Source: Atlantibacter subterraneus
Lineage (GTDB): Bacteria; Pseudomonadota; Gammaproteobacteria; Enterobacterales; Enterobacteriaceae
NCBI RefSeq assembly: GCF_027853245.1
Contig: NZ_JAPTZM010000006.1
Reading direction: 5' to 3' (one strand)
DNA length: 64,000 nt
Part shown: positions 9,158-18,229 of the stretch, in pieces
Layout of the letters: each line of letters opens with the position of its first letter
Numbering within the stretch: position 1 is the stretch's first letter
The notes under the pieces: generated by a model
Seen by the model: only the letters and a program-made list of their open reading frames with translations
Told to the model about the DNA's origin: nothing
Databases searched by the model: none
Program-made: the position numbers and the translations under genes

Positions 9158-9210
9158 AACCCCCTGTTTTAAAATCATTTACCAGGGAAGTTAATCCGCG
9201 TGGTAATTTA

Positions 9211-9273
9211 GTGTAAACGATTCCACTAATTTATCCGATATCACAGTTTCCTGCCGTCTGTTATGCTAAGGTG
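9211..9273 (+). promoter_or_regulatory. gal promoter region: OE operator, CRP site, P2 and P1
   Basis: The external operator GTGTAAACGATTCCAC (9211-9226) is identical to E. coli OE. A CRP-type site follows (about 9229-9250) with its TCACA half kept. The P2 -10 element TATGCTA (9262-9268) is intact. The overlapping P1 -10, TATGGTT in E. coli, reads TAAGGTG here (9267-9273), so P1 may be weaker. GalR/GalS and CRP would act here. Confidence 0.85.
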
Positions 9274-9304
9274 AATACATACCATAAGCGTAATGGAGCC
9301 TGAT

Positions 9305-10321
9305 ATGAGAGTGTTAGTAACGGGTGGTAGCGGTTACATAGGCAGTCATACTTGCGTGCAACTGCTGCAAAATGGCCACGACGTCATCATCCTTGATAAT
9401 CTCTGCAACAGTAAACGCAGCGTGTTACCGGTTATTGAAACCCTGGGCGGCAAACAGCCGATGTTTATCGAAGGGGATATCCGCAACGAAAGCCTGCTGA
9501 CCGAAATTCTGCACGATCACGCTATCGATACCGTGATCCATTTCGCCGGGCTGAAGGCCGTGGGCGAATCCGTCACGAAGCCGCTTGAGTATTACGATAA
9601 TAACGTCAACGGCACGCTGCGCCTGATTTCCGCCATGCGCGCCGCCAACGTCACCAATTTTATTTTCAGCTCGTCCGCCACGGTGTACGGCGACCAGCCG
9701 AAAATCCCCTATGTGGAAAGCTTCCCGACCGGCACGCCGCAGAGCCCGTACGGCAAAAGCAAGCTGATGGTTGAGCAAATTCTTACCGACCTGCAAAAAG
9801 CCAATCCGCAATGGAGCATTGCGCTGCTGCGCTACTTCAACCCGGTCGGCGCACATCCGTCAGGGGATATGGGTGAAGATCCGCAGGGCATCCCGAATAA
9901 CCTGATGCCGTACATCGCCCAGGTGGCGGTGGGCCGTCGCGACTCGCTGGCGATTTTCGGCAATGACTACCCGACTGAAGACGGCACCGGCGTGCGCGAT
10001 TATATCCACGTGATGGATTTGGCCGACGGCCACGTCGCCGCCATGCAGCAGCTGGCGGGCAAACCGGGCGTGCATATTTACAATCTCGGCGCAGGCGTCG
10101 GCAGCAGCGTGCTGGACGTGGTCAACGCCTTCAGCAAAGCCTGCGGCAAGCCAGTGAATTACCACTTTGCGCCGCGCCGCGACGGCGACCTTCCGGCCTA
10201 CTGGGCCGACGCCAGCAAAGCGGACAAAGAGCTGAACTGGCGCGTGACGCGCACGCTGGATGAAATGGCCCAGGACACCTGGCGCTGGCAGTCGCGTCAT
10301 CCGCAAGGTTATGCAGATTAA
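9305..10321 (+). CDS. galE: UDP-glucose 4-epimerase
   Basis: Interconverts UDP-galactose and UDP-glucose in the Leloir pathway and supplies UDP-galactose for surface sugars. The 338-residue protein is a short-chain dehydrogenase-type enzyme. The NAD-binding motif GGSGYIGSH lies at residues 7-15, and the catalytic pair is Tyr149 and Lys153 in PYGKSK. Start MRVLVTGG is chosen because it matches the family and has GGAG upstream; an ATG four codons earlier sits on that ribosome site. It is first in galETKM, nine bases before galT. Confidence 0.97.
   Translation: MRVLVTGGSGYIGSHTCVQLLQNGHDVIILDNLCNSKRSVLPVIETLGGKQPMFIEGDIRNESLLTEILHDHAIDTVIHFAGLKAVGESVTKPLEYYDNNVNGTLRLISAMRAANVTNFIFSSSATVYGDQPKIPYVESFPTGTPQSPYGKSKLMVEQILTDLQKANPQWSIALLRYFNPVGAHPSGDMGEDPQGIPNNLMPYIAQVAVGRRDSLAIFGNDYPTEDGTGVRDYIHVMDLADGHVAAMQQLAGKPGVHIYNLGAGVGSSVLDVVNAFSKACGKPVNYHFAPRRDGDLPAYWADASKADKELNWRVTRTLDEMAQDTWRWQSRHPQGYAD
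9324..9339 (+). promoter_or_regulatory. Internal gal operator OI within galE
   Basis: GTGGTAGCGGTTACAT inside the first codons of galE is the E. coli internal operator. Its centre is 113 bases from the centre of OE, the spacing used for the GalR-HU repression loop in E. coli, so loop geometry is kept. Confidence 0.88.
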
Positions 10322-10330
10322 GGAACGCAG

Positions 10331-11377
10331 ATGGAAAAGTTTAACCCGGTCGATCATCCACATCGCCGCTATAACCCGCTGAGCGGGCAATGGATCCTGG
10401 TTTCGCCGCACCGCGCCAAGCGCCCATGGCAGGGCGCGCAGGAGACGCCATCCAGCACGGTGCTACCGTCCCACGATCCCGACTGTTTCCTGTGCCCGGG
10501 CAACGTCCGGGTAACGGGCGATAAAAACCCCAATTACACTGGCACCTACGTCTTTACCAACGACTTTGCGGCGCTGATGACCGATACGCCGGACGCGCCG
10601 GAAACCCAGGATCCGCTGATGCGCCTGGAAAGCGCGCGCGGCACCAGCCGGGTGATTTGCTTCTCGCCGGACCACAGCAAAACGCTGCCGGAACTGACCG
10701 TTGCGGCACTGGACGAGGTGGTCAGCACCTGGCAGGCGCAGACCGAAGAGCTGGGTAAAACCTACCCGTGGGTGCAGGTGTTTGAGAACAAAGGCGCGGC
10801 GATGGGCTGCTCCAACCCGCATCCACACGGCCAGGTGTGGGCGAACAGCTTCCTGCCCAACGAAGCAGCGCGGGAAGATAAGCTACAGCGCGAGTATTTT
10901 GCCGAACATGGCCGCCCGATGCTGGTGGACTACGTTGAGCGCGAGCTGGCGGACGGTAGCCGCACCGTAGTAGAAACCGATCACTGGCTGGCAGTGGTGC
11001 CTTACTGGGCGGCCTGGCCGTTCGAAACGCTGTTGCTGCCGAAAGCGCACGTCACGCGTATCCACGAGCTGAGCGACGATCAGCGCCGCGACCTGGCGCT
11101 GGCGCTGAAAAAACTCACCAGCCGCTATGACAACCTGTTCAAATGCTCCTTCCCCTATTCCATGGGATGGCACGGCGCGCCGTTTACCGCAGACGATGCC
11201 ACGCCCTGGCAGCTGCATGCCCATTTCTACCCGCCGCTGCTGCGCTCCGCCACGGTGCGTAAATTTATGGTGGGCTATGAAATGCTGGCCGAAACCCAGC
11301 GTGATTTAACCGCTGAGCAAGCAGCCGAGCGCCTGCGCGCAGTCAGCGACATCCACTTTCGCGAGTCCGGAGAATAA
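10331..11377 (+). CDS. galT: Galactose-1-phosphate uridylyltransferase
   Basis: Transfers UMP from UDP-glucose to galactose-1-phosphate, giving UDP-galactose and glucose-1-phosphate. The 348-residue cytosolic enzyme is a HIT-superfamily protein with the active-site stretch GCSNPHPHGQVW; the second His of HPH is the uridylylated nucleophile. A zinc-site pair (CFLCPGN) lies near residues 52-58. Second gene of the gal operon; the next gene starts two bases after its stop. Confidence 0.97.
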   Translation: MEKFNPVDHPHRRYNPLSGQWILVSPHRAKRPWQGAQETPSSTVLPSHDPDCFLCPGNVRVTGDKNPNYTGTYVFTNDFAALMTDTPDAPETQDPLMRLESARGTSRVICFSPDHSKTLPELTVAALDEVVSTWQAQTEELGKTYPWVQVFENKGAAMGCSNPHPHGQVWANSFLPNEAAREDKLQREYFAEHGRPMLVDYVERELADGSRTVVETDHWLAVVPYWAAWPFETLLLPKAHVTRIHELSDDQRRDLALALKKLTSRYDNLFKCSFPYSMGWHGAPFTADDATPWQLHAHFYPPLLRSATVRKFMVGYEMLAETQRDLTAEQAAERLRAVSDIHFRESGE

Positions 11378-11379
11378 CA

Positions 11380-12528
11380 ATGAGTCTGAAAGATAAAACC
11401 CAATCCCTGTTTGCTGACGCGTTCGGCTACCCTGCCACTCACACCATTCAGGCACCGGGTCGCGTCAACCTGATTGGCGAGCACACCGACTATAACGACG
11501 GTTTTGTGCTGCCCTGCGCCATTGATTATCAAACCGTGATTAGCTGCGCGGCGCGTGATGACCGTCAGGTGCGGGTGATTGCCGCCGATTATGACAACCA
11601 AATCGACGAGTTTTCTCTGGATGCGCCGATCCTCAGCCACGATTCCCAGCAGTGGTCCAATTACGTGCGCGGCGTGGTGAAGCATCTGCAACAGCGCGAC
11701 CGCAATTTTGGCGGCGCGGACCTGGTGATCAGCGGCAACGTGCCGCAGGGGGCGGGGTTAAGCTCGTCGGCATCGCTTGAAGTGGCGGTCGGCACCGTGT
11801 TCCAGCAGCTTTATCATCTGCCGCTGGACGGCGCGCAAATCGCCCTTAACGGCCAGGAAGCGGAAAACCAGTTTGTTGGCTGTAATTGCGGGATTATGGA
11901 TCAACTGATCTCTGCGCTGGGTAAAAAAGATCATGCGCTGCTGATCGACTGCCGCTCGCTGGGCACCAAAGCGGTGCCGATGCCGGAAGGCGTGGCGGTG
12001 GTGATTATCAACAGTAATTTCAAACGCACCCTGGTGGGCAGCGAATACAACACCCGCCGCGAACAGTGTGAAACCGGGGCGCGTTTCTTTACTCAGAAAG
12101 CGCTGCGCGATGTCAAGCTGGAGCAGTTCAACGCGGTAGCGAATGAGCTGGACCCGGTGGTGGCCAAACGCGTGCGTCACGTGCTGACTGAAAACGCCCG
12201 TACCGTTGAAGCCGCAGACGCGCTGGCGCGCGGCGATCTCAAACGCATGGGCGTGCTGATGGCGGAATCCCACGCGTCGATGCGCGACGATTTTGAAATC
12301 ACCGTACCGCAGATCGATACCCTGGTAGAGATCGTTAAAGCGGTCATTGGCGATGAGGGCGGCGTGCGTATGACCGGCGGCGGTTTCGGCGGCTGCATCG
12401 TGGCCCTGATGCCGGAAGCGTTAGTGCCTGCGGTTCAACAGGCGGTCGCCACTCAATACGAAGCGAAAACGGGCATCAAAGAAACCTTTTACGTGTGTAA
12501 AGCATCAGAAGGAGCCGGACAGTGCTAA
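11380..12528 (+). CDS. galK: Galactokinase
   Basis: Phosphorylates D-galactose at C1 with ATP. The 382-residue GHMP-family kinase has the galactokinase signature GRVNLIGEHTDYNDGFVLP near residues 27-45, the ATP-binding GHMP loop PQGAGLSSSAS near residues 120-130 and a C-terminal motif GGGFGGC. Third in galETKM. Its last seven bases overlap the galM start. Confidence 0.97.
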   Translation: MSLKDKTQSLFADAFGYPATHTIQAPGRVNLIGEHTDYNDGFVLPCAIDYQTVISCAARDDRQVRVIAADYDNQIDEFSLDAPILSHDSQQWSNYVRGVVKHLQQRDRNFGGADLVISGNVPQGAGLSSSASLEVAVGTVFQQLYHLPLDGAQIALNGQEAENQFVGCNCGIMDQLISALGKKDHALLIDCRSLGTKAVPMPEGVAVVIINSNFKRTLVGSEYNTRREQCETGARFFTQKALRDVKLEQFNAVANELDPVVAKRVRHVLTENARTVEAADALARGDLKRMGVLMAESHASMRDDFEITVPQIDTLVEIVKAVIGDEGGVRMTGGGFGGCIVALMPEALVPAVQQAVATQYEAKTGIKETFYVCKASEGAGQC

Positions 12529-13562
12529 GAGAAACCACGGCGCTCGCCCCTGACGGGCTGCCCTATCGGCTCACCACCCTGCGCAACAGCGCGGGGATGG
12601 TGGTCACATTAATGGACTGGGGCGCGACGCTGCTGTCCGCGCGGGTGCCGATGAGCGACGGTACGGTGCGTGAAACTCTGCTGGGCTGCCCCTCGCCGGA
12701 AGAGTGGCAAAACCAGACCGCTTTTTTAGGTGCCAGCATTGGCCGCTACGCCAACCGCATCGCCAAATCGACCTTTACGCTGGATGGCGAAACGTATGCA
12801 CTGACGCCAAGCCAGGGTGAAAACCAACTGCACGGCGGGCCGGAAGGCTTCGATAAGCGCCGCTGGCTGATCGAACGCAAGAATGAATCGGAAGTGGTGT
12901 ATACCCTCACCTCTCCGGATGGCGACCAGGGCTTCCCTGGCGAAGCGCGCGCGTGGGCGCATTACACCCTGACGCAGGATAACCAGCTGGTGATTGAATA
13001 CCGCGCCACGGTGGATAAACCCTGCCCGGTAAACCTGACCAATCACGCCTATTTCAACCTGGACGGCACGCAGGGCGACGTGCGTAATCACCGCCTGCAG
13101 CTGTTTGCCGACGCGTATCTGCCGGTAGACAGCATGGGCATTCCAACGCGCGATTTGACCAAAGTGGCGCTGACCAGTTTTGATTTCCGCCAGCCGAAAG
13201 TTATCGCCCAGGAGTTTATGAGCGATGCCGATCAGCAGCAGGTCAAAGGCTACGATCACGCATTTTTATTGCAGGCCAAAGGCGACCTGTCCCAGCCGGC
13301 GGCGCATCTCTGGTCCAGCGATGAAAAACTGCAGATGACGGTATTTACCACCGCCCCTGCCCTGCAGTTTTATTCGGGGAATTTTCTTGAAGGTACCCCG
13401 GCGCGCGAACAAGGCAATTATTCCGCCTGGCAAGGGCTGGCGCTGGAGAGTGAATACCTGCCGGATAGCCCGAATCACCCGGAATGGCCGCAGCCGGACT
13501 GCGTCCTGCGCCCCGGTGAAGCGTACCGCAGCGTGACGATTTATCAGTTCAGCGCGCAATAA
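12522..13562 (+). CDS. galM: Aldose 1-epimerase (galactose mutarotase)
   Basis: Interconverts alpha- and beta-D-galactose so that galactokinase gets the alpha form. The 346-residue beta-sandwich enzyme has the signature NLTNHAYFNLDG (conserved catalytic His) and a late Glu in LALESEYLPDSPNHPEWP, the expected catalytic base. It starts at a GTG overlapping the galK stop, with AAGGAG upstream in galK, as in E. coli. Last gene of the operon. Confidence 0.95.
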   Translation: MLRETTALAPDGLPYRLTTLRNSAGMVVTLMDWGATLLSARVPMSDGTVRETLLGCPSPEEWQNQTAFLGASIGRYANRIAKSTFTLDGETYALTPSQGENQLHGGPEGFDKRRWLIERKNESEVVYTLTSPDGDQGFPGEARAWAHYTLTQDNQLVIEYRATVDKPCPVNLTNHAYFNLDGTQGDVRNHRLQLFADAYLPVDSMGIPTRDLTKVALTSFDFRQPKVIAQEFMSDADQQQVKGYDHAFLLQAKGDLSQPAAHLWSSDEKLQMTVFTTAPALQFYSGNFLEGTPAREQGNYSAWQGLALESEYLPDSPNHPEWPQPDCVLRPGEAYRSVTIYQFSAQ

Positions 13563-13567
13563 CCGCT

Positions 13568-13597
13568 AAGCCCTCTTTTTATGGAGGGCTTTTTTTC
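13568..13597 (+). terminator. gal operon terminator
   Basis: Stem AAGCCCTC/GGAGGGCTT followed by a T run, starting six bases after the galM stop. Confidence 0.9.
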
Positions 13598-13725
13598 GCC
13601 ATATCGCTGATTTTCTGTTCTTTGCGCGACAAAATCATAACCCTGACGTCACATCCGCCTTACACTCCGCCGCTATTTTCGCTATGTTAGAGAATTAGCG
13701 TTGCCGCTGTCACAAACTCGGCAAT

Positions 13726-13747
13726 ATAATGATTATTGTTATCATTT
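13726..13747. promoter_or_regulatory. Candidate Fur box upstream of gpmA
   Basis: The stretch ATAATGATTATTGTTATCAT is built from GATAAT-like hexamers on both strands, the pattern of a Fur box. It ends 18 bases before gpmA. E. coli gpmA has been reported as Fur-controlled. Binding is inferred. Confidence 0.65.
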
Positions 13748-13764
13748 AACCCAGGAGTAAATCT

Positions 13765-14517
13765 ATGGCTGTTACTAAGCTGGTACTGGTTCGTCACGGC
13801 GAAAGTCAGTGGAACAACGAAAACCGCTTCACCGGTTGGTACGACGTTGACCTGTCTGAAAAAGGGGTTGGCGAAGCAAAAGCAGCGGGCAAACTGCTGA
13901 AAGAAGAAGGCTTCAGCTTTGATTTTGCTTATACCTCTGTGCTGAAACGCGCCATCCATACTCTGTGGAATGTTCTGGATGAGCTGGACCAGGCGTGGTT
14001 GCCGGTTGAGAAGTCCTGGAAACTTAACGAACGCCACTACGGCGCGCTGCAGGGCCTGAACAAAGCGGAAACCGCCGAAAAATACGGCGACGAGCAGGTC
14101 AAACAGTGGCGTCGCGGCTTTGCGGTCACCCCGCCGGAACTGACCCGTGACGATGAGCGTTACCCGGGCCACGATCCGCGTTACGCGAAACTGACCGAGA
14201 AAGAGCTGCCGCTGACTGAAAGCCTGGCGCTGACTATCGACCGCGTGATCCCTTACTGGAACGAAACCATTCTGCCGCGCCTGAAAAGCGGCGAGCGCGT
14301 GATTATCGCCGCACACGGCAACTCCCTGCGTGCGCTGGTGAAATACCTCGACAACATGGGCGAAGACGAAATTCTTGAACTGAATATTCCGACCGGCGTG
14401 CCGTTGGTGTATGAGTTTGACGAAAACTTCAAGCCGATCAAACACTACTATCTGGGTAACGCTGACGAGATCGCTGCGAAAGCTGCGGCGGTAGCCAACC
14501 AGGGTAAAGCGAAGTAA
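13765..14517 (+). CDS. gpmA: 2,3-bisphosphoglycerate-dependent phosphoglycerate mutase
   Basis: Interconverts 3- and 2-phosphoglycerate in glycolysis and gluconeogenesis through a phosphohistidine. The 250-residue protein has the histidine phosphatase motif LVRHGESQWN, with the phospho-acceptor near residue 11, and a second catalytic His in AAHGNSLRAL. Length equals that of E. coli GpmA. Single-gene unit with a good ribosome site (CAGGAG) and its own terminator. Confidence 0.97.
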   Translation: MAVTKLVLVRHGESQWNNENRFTGWYDVDLSEKGVGEAKAAGKLLKEEGFSFDFAYTSVLKRAIHTLWNVLDELDQAWLPVEKSWKLNERHYGALQGLNKAETAEKYGDEQVKQWRRGFAVTPPELTRDDERYPGHDPRYAKLTEKELPLTESLALTIDRVIPYWNETILPRLKSGERVIIAAHGNSLRALVKYLDNMGEDEILELNIPTGVPLVYEFDENFKPIKHYYLGNADEIAAKAAAVANQGKAK

Positions 14518-14532
14518 TCCCCTGCTGGATAC

Positions 14533-14565
14533 AAAAAAGGCGTGGTCGCAACCACGCCTTTTTTA
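14533..14565. terminator. Bidirectional terminator between gpmA and aroG
   Basis: Stem AAGGCGTGGT/ACCACGCCTT flanked by A on the left and T on the right, so it can end both the gpmA and the convergent aroG transcript. Confidence 0.9.
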
Positions 14566-14591
14566 TTGCCGCTGACCCGTCTGAATAGCGC

Positions 14592-15644
14592 TTATGCGCG
14601 ACGGGCTTTCACCGCTGCGGCCAGCTGGTTGAGCAGGGTTTCGGTAGCGTCCCAGCCGATGCAGGCGTCGGTCACGCTCTTGCCGTAGATCAGCGGTTCG
14701 CCGCTCTCCAGGCTCTGGTTACCTTCCACCAGATGGCTTTCAATCATCACGCCCATAATGGCTTTTTCACCGTTGGCGATCTGCTGGCAAACGTCTGCGC
14801 CCACTTCCATCTGCTTCTGGAACTGTTTGCAAGAGTTGGCATGGCTGAAATCGATCATCACCTGCGGGGTTAAGCCCGCTTTGGTCAGGCCGGTTTTCAC
14901 TTCCGCCACGTGCGCCGCGCTGTAGTTCGGCTCTTTGCCGCCGCGCAGAATGATATGGCAGTCGCCGTTGCCGCTGGTGTTGACGATGGCGGAGTGGCCC
15001 CACTTGGTTACCGACAGGAAGCAGTGCGGCGCGCTGGCGGCGTTAATGGCGTCGATGGCCACTTTAATGGTGCCGTCGGTGCCGTTTTTGAAGCCAACCG
15101 GGCAGGAAAGGCCCGACGCCAGTTCGCGGTGTACCTGAGATTCGGTGGTACGCGCGCCGATGGCGCCCCAGCTCATCAAATCCGCCAGGTATTGCGGCGT
15201 AATCATATCCAGGAACTCGCCGGCAGCCGGTAAGCCAGAATCGTTGATGTCCAGCAGCAGCTTACGGGCGATGCGTAGGCCGTCGTTGATCTGGAAAGAG
15301 TTATCCATGTGCGGATCGTTAATCAGCCCTTTCCAGCCCACGGTGGTACGCGGCTTTTCAAAATAGACGCGCATGACCACTTCCAGCTCGCCCTTCAGGC
15401 TTTCGCGCAGATTCAGCAGGCGGGCAGCATATTCTTTTGCGGCTTTAGGATCGTGAATCGAACACGGGCCGATCACCACCAGCAGGCGATCGTCCTGGCC
15501 TTTCAGGATCTGATGAATAGCCTGACGTGATTGAGAGACAGTATCAGCGGCTTTTTCTGTGGCGGGAAATTTTTCTAACAGCGCAACAGGAGGCAGTAAC
15601 TCATTGATAGTATTAATTCGTAAATCGTCGTTCTGATAATTCAT
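14592..15644 (-). CDS. aroG: 3-deoxy-7-phosphoheptulonate synthase, Phe-sensitive
   Basis: First step of aromatic amino acid synthesis: condenses phosphoenolpyruvate with erythrose 4-phosphate. The 350-residue class I DAHP synthase contains VVIGPCSIHDP (metal-binding Cys near residue 61) and substrate-binding KPRTTVGWKGLINDP. It matches E. coli AroG far better than the Tyr- or Trp-sensitive isozymes, including the start MNYQNDDLRI, so phenylalanine feedback inhibition is expected. Transcribed alone, with a TyrR box upstream. Confidence 0.96.
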   Translation of the reverse strand: MNYQNDDLRINTINELLPPVALLEKFPATEKAADTVSQSRQAIHQILKGQDDRLLVVIGPCSIHDPKAAKEYAARLLNLRESLKGELEVVMRVYFEKPRTTVGWKGLINDPHMDNSFQINDGLRIARKLLLDINDSGLPAAGEFLDMITPQYLADLMSWGAIGARTTESQVHRELASGLSCPVGFKNGTDGTIKVAIDAINAASAPHCFLSVTKWGHSAIVNTSGNGDCHIILRGGKEPNYSAAHVAEVKTGLTKAGLTPQVMIDFSHANSCKQFQKQMEVGADVCQQIANGEKAIMGVMIESHLVEGNQSLESGEPLIYGKSVTDACIGWDATETLLNQLAAAVKARRA

Positions 15645-15714
15645 GATCTTTCCAGTGGATCTCTACAATTTCGAGTAAGTGCAATCCCTTCAATCTATCT
15701 CGTCACGCCCGAAG

Positions 15715-15732
15715 TGTAAACGCGCTTTTACA
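15715..15732. promoter_or_regulatory. TyrR box upstream of aroG
   Basis: TGTAAA-N6-TTTACA is a perfect strong TyrR box, 70 bases upstream of the aroG start. The rest of the 324-base gap to ybgS (15645-15968) is A/T-rich and should hold the divergent aroG and ybgS promoters; I see no gene in it. Confidence 0.88.
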
Positions 15733-15968
15733 CTTCGGGCAGAAAATTCCTGGAAATGACTTAATAAACGCCAGAAAGTAGCGAAAAGCGCGATCGAGTC
15801 TACAATTTTTACTTGTAACCACTCTGTTTTTGCCTTTTTCCGAAATTGCATGCTGACTTATGCCTTGGCTGCAAATTTTTTAACTTAGCTTCAGATTATT
15901 GCCAGCACAATCTGACGTAACGTTGGAAGAAAACTTTCCAGCACGATGACTAAAACAGGAGCATGACG

Positions 15969-16433
15969 ATGAACAAACTGACTGCATTGATTCTTAGCGC
16001 AACGCTCTCTTTAGCCAGTGGCGCGGCTTTAGCCGCAGAAACTAACGCCAACTCCACGGATAACAATGGCCCGGCTAACGCTGCAGCCAGCGCCGGGGTA
16101 GGCACGCCGGAAGCGAATCAGAATATCGCCCCGAAAGGTGTTGATAGCAACGACATCAATACCAGCAACAAAAATATGAGCAACTCCGGTACCACTGGCA
16201 CCAATATGGGAACCTCCGGTACCGGGACTACTGGTACGGGCGCAGGCGGCACCATGCTGCATCCTGATACCAGCAACACTAACAGCGCGACCTCCAGCGG
16301 CCCAACCTCCGCCGATGAGATCCATAAAAACACCCAGTGTAAAGACGGTAAATGTCCTGATATCAACGATAAAGTTGAAACCGGTCAGGGCGGTGACAAC
16401 GTCAACCCCAACACTGACGGCACCACTCACTAA
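15969..16433 (+). CDS. ybgS: YbgS-like secreted protein
   Basis: Small secreted protein of unknown function, 154 residues from the chosen start. Residues 1-22 form a Sec signal peptide (MNKLTALILSATLSLASGAALA). The mature part is low-complexity and rich in Asn, Ser, Thr and Gly, with a GT-rich block (around GTTGTNMGTSGTGTTGTGAGG-type repeats, about residues 68-88) and a conserved end carrying HKNTQCKDGKCPDIN. E. coli YbgS, as I recall it, is shorter (about 126 residues) and lacks most of the GT block. AGGAG is one base from the ATG at 15963 but seven from the ATG at 15969, so the latter is preferred. Confidence 0.82.
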   Translation: MNKLTALILSATLSLASGAALAAETNANSTDNNGPANAAASAGVGTPEANQNIAPKGVDSNDINTSNKNMSNSGTTGTNMGTSGTGTTGTGAGGTMLHPDTSNTNSATSSGPTSADEIHKNTQCKDGKCPDINDKVETGQGGDNVNPNTDGTTH

Positions 16434-16450
16434 TTTATAGTGATTGATAC

Positions 16451-16474
16451 AAAGGAGAGCTTTCGCTCTCCTTT
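16451..16474 (+). terminator. Terminator after ybgS
   Basis: Perfect stem AAAGGAGAGC/GCTCTCCTTT with a TTTC loop, followed by ATTTTT. Confidence 0.88.
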
Positions 16475-16529
16475 ATTTTTGGTAACTTAACCTGATCAAT
16501 CATGGATGCTAACAAAAAATCAGGTAGCT

Positions 16530-17471
16530 ATGGCCCACTCACATTCCCACACACCCGCTTCCGACTCGAATAGCAATAGTAAAAGACTGCTGGCCGCATT
16601 TGTCGTTACCGCCACCTTCATGGTGCTGGAGGTCATCGGCGGATTGATTTCTGGCTCGCTGGCGCTGCTTGCTGACGCCGGGCATATGCTCACCGACGCT
16701 GCTGCGCTGCTATTTGCCTTTCTCGCCGTCTATTTCGCCCGCCGCCCGCCGAATAACCAACAGACGTTTGGCTGGCTGCGCCTGACCACGCTTGCCGCGT
16801 TTATCAACGCTATCGCCCTGGTGCTGATCACCGTGCTGATCGTGTACGAGGCGTTTGTGCGTTTTTATCATCCGCAGCCAATCGCCGGGAAAACTATGAT
16901 GGTGATTGCCGTCGCCGGGCTGTTTGCCAATATCCTGGCGTTCTGGATCCTGCACCGCGGCAGTGAAGAGAAAAATATGAACGTGCGCGCCGCTGCGCTG
17001 CATGTGCTGGGGGATTTGCTGGGTTCGGTGGGCGCGATTATCGCCGCACTGGTGATCCTGTGGACCGGCTGGACGCCAGTTGACCCAATATTATCGGTGC
17101 TGGTGTCCTGCCTGGTATTGCGCAGCGCGTGGCGATTGCTTAAGGAAAGCGTGAACGAGTTGCTGGAAGGCGCACCAAAAGCGCTGGATATCGCGGCGCT
17201 GAAGCGCAACCTTAGCCGTTCGATTCCCGAAGTGCGCGATGTGCATCATGTGCACATCTGGCTGGTGGGGGAAAAGCCGGTGATGACGCTGCATGTTCAG
17301 GTGATCCCGCCCCACGATCATGACGCGCTGTTAGGCCGCATCCATCACTTCCTTGAACACGAGTATCACGTTGAGCACGCGACGGTGCAGATGGAATACC
17401 AGCCCTGTAGCGGGCCGGATTGCCATCTGTACCAGTCAACGCCGGATGCACACCACCACCATCATCATTAA
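16530..17471 (+). CDS. zitB: Zinc exporter of the cation diffusion facilitator family
   Basis: Inner-membrane Zn2+/H+ antiporter, 313 residues. The N-terminus MAHSHSHT and the tail of six histidines are metal-rich ends. Six hydrophobic spans are visible, with transport-site residues in LLADAGHMLTDAAALL and in HVLGDLLGSVGA. A cytoplasmic ferredoxin-like domain (VHHVHIWLVGEKPVMTLHVQV) follows. The ATG at 16530 has AGGTAG just upstream and gives the E. coli-like start; the ATG at 16506 would add eight residues. Its stop codon overlaps the stop of convergent pnuC by two bases. Confidence 0.93.
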   Translation: MAHSHSHTPASDSNSNSKRLLAAFVVTATFMVLEVIGGLISGSLALLADAGHMLTDAAALLFAFLAVYFARRPPNNQQTFGWLRLTTLAAFINAIALVLITVLIVYEAFVRFYHPQPIAGKTMMVIAVAGLFANILAFWILHRGSEEKNMNVRAAALHVLGDLLGSVGAIIAALVILWTGWTPVDPILSVLVSCLVLRSAWRLLKESVNELLEGAPKALDIAALKRNLSRSIPEVRDVHHVHIWLVGEKPVMTLHVQVIPPHDHDALLGRIHHFLEHEYHVEHATVQMEYQPCSGPDCHLYQSTPDAHHHHHH

Positions 17472-18184
17472 TTCAGTGCCCGTGAGCCATGCTCGCGGGC
17501 CGATTTAATCCACATCCGGCTGCCGTTCAGGGCGATAAAGGTCAGAATTAAATATTCAAGCGACATCGCCAGCACGCCCTGCAACGCGAAAATCACCACG
17601 CTGATGACGTTAATTATCACCCACAGTAGCCAGTTTTCGACGTATTTACGGGTCATCAGGATCATCGCCACAATCGACAGCACCATCATGCAGGAATCCC
17701 AGAACGGGAAGGCATCCGGCTGAAGTTCCGGTTGGGTCACGTTCAGGCCCAGCGCCTGCATAATAGATACCGCTACGCGGGTCAGGAAACCAAATACCGG
17801 ATCGATATACACCGTCATCAAGCCAATCGCCACCACGCAGGCAGCCAGCCAGCCCATGGCTTTGGGCAACGGCAGCCAGCGAATTTTCAACAGCGCTTCG
17901 TTGTTATTGGTTTGCCGCGACCAGGCGTACCAGCCGTAGATATTGGCAACAAAGAAGAACAGCTGGAGCAGCAGGCTGGCGTAGAGCTGGATCTGGAAAA
18001 AAATCACCGCAAACAGCGTGACGTTAATCAGCCCAAAGAAGTAGTTGATGATTTTCTCGAGGCTCGCCAGCCAGATGCACAGCAGCCCGGCGACGGTGCC
18101 AATGGCTTCGATCCATGACAGCGAATAGCCGCCGGTCCCAATCGGAATGTGAACCAGGATATTCTGAACGCTAAAAAAATCCAT
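17468..18184 (-). CDS. pnuC: Nicotinamide riboside transporter PnuC
   Basis: Inner-membrane facilitator for nicotinamide riboside, 238 residues, about the E. coli length. Several hydrophobic spans are visible, and WIEAIGTVAGLLCIWLAS and NIYGWYAW are conserved PnuC stretches. It works with NadR, which phosphorylates the imported riboside. Second gene of nadA-pnuC, 45 bases after nadA. Confidence 0.93.
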   Translation of the reverse strand: MDFFSVQNILVHIPIGTGGYSLSWIEAIGTVAGLLCIWLASLEKIINYFFGLINVTLFAVIFFQIQLYASLLLQLFFFVANIYGWYAWSRQTNNNEALLKIRWLPLPKAMGWLAACVVAIGLMTVYIDPVFGFLTRVAVSIMQALGLNVTQPELQPDAFPFWDSCMMVLSIVAMILMTRKYVENWLLWVIINVISVVIFALQGVLAMSLEYLILTFIALNGSRMWIKSAREHGSRALN

Positions 18185-18229
18185 ATTTTCCCCAGAGCGT
18201 ACTGTGATACGCGTCGTTTGTTATCAATA

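Noticed and set aside
17475..17503. Strong hairpin GCCCGTGAGC/GCTCGCGGGC after zitB
   Set aside because: It lies inside the last codons of pnuC and has no T run. It may act on zitB mRNA, but this cannot be separated from coding constraint.
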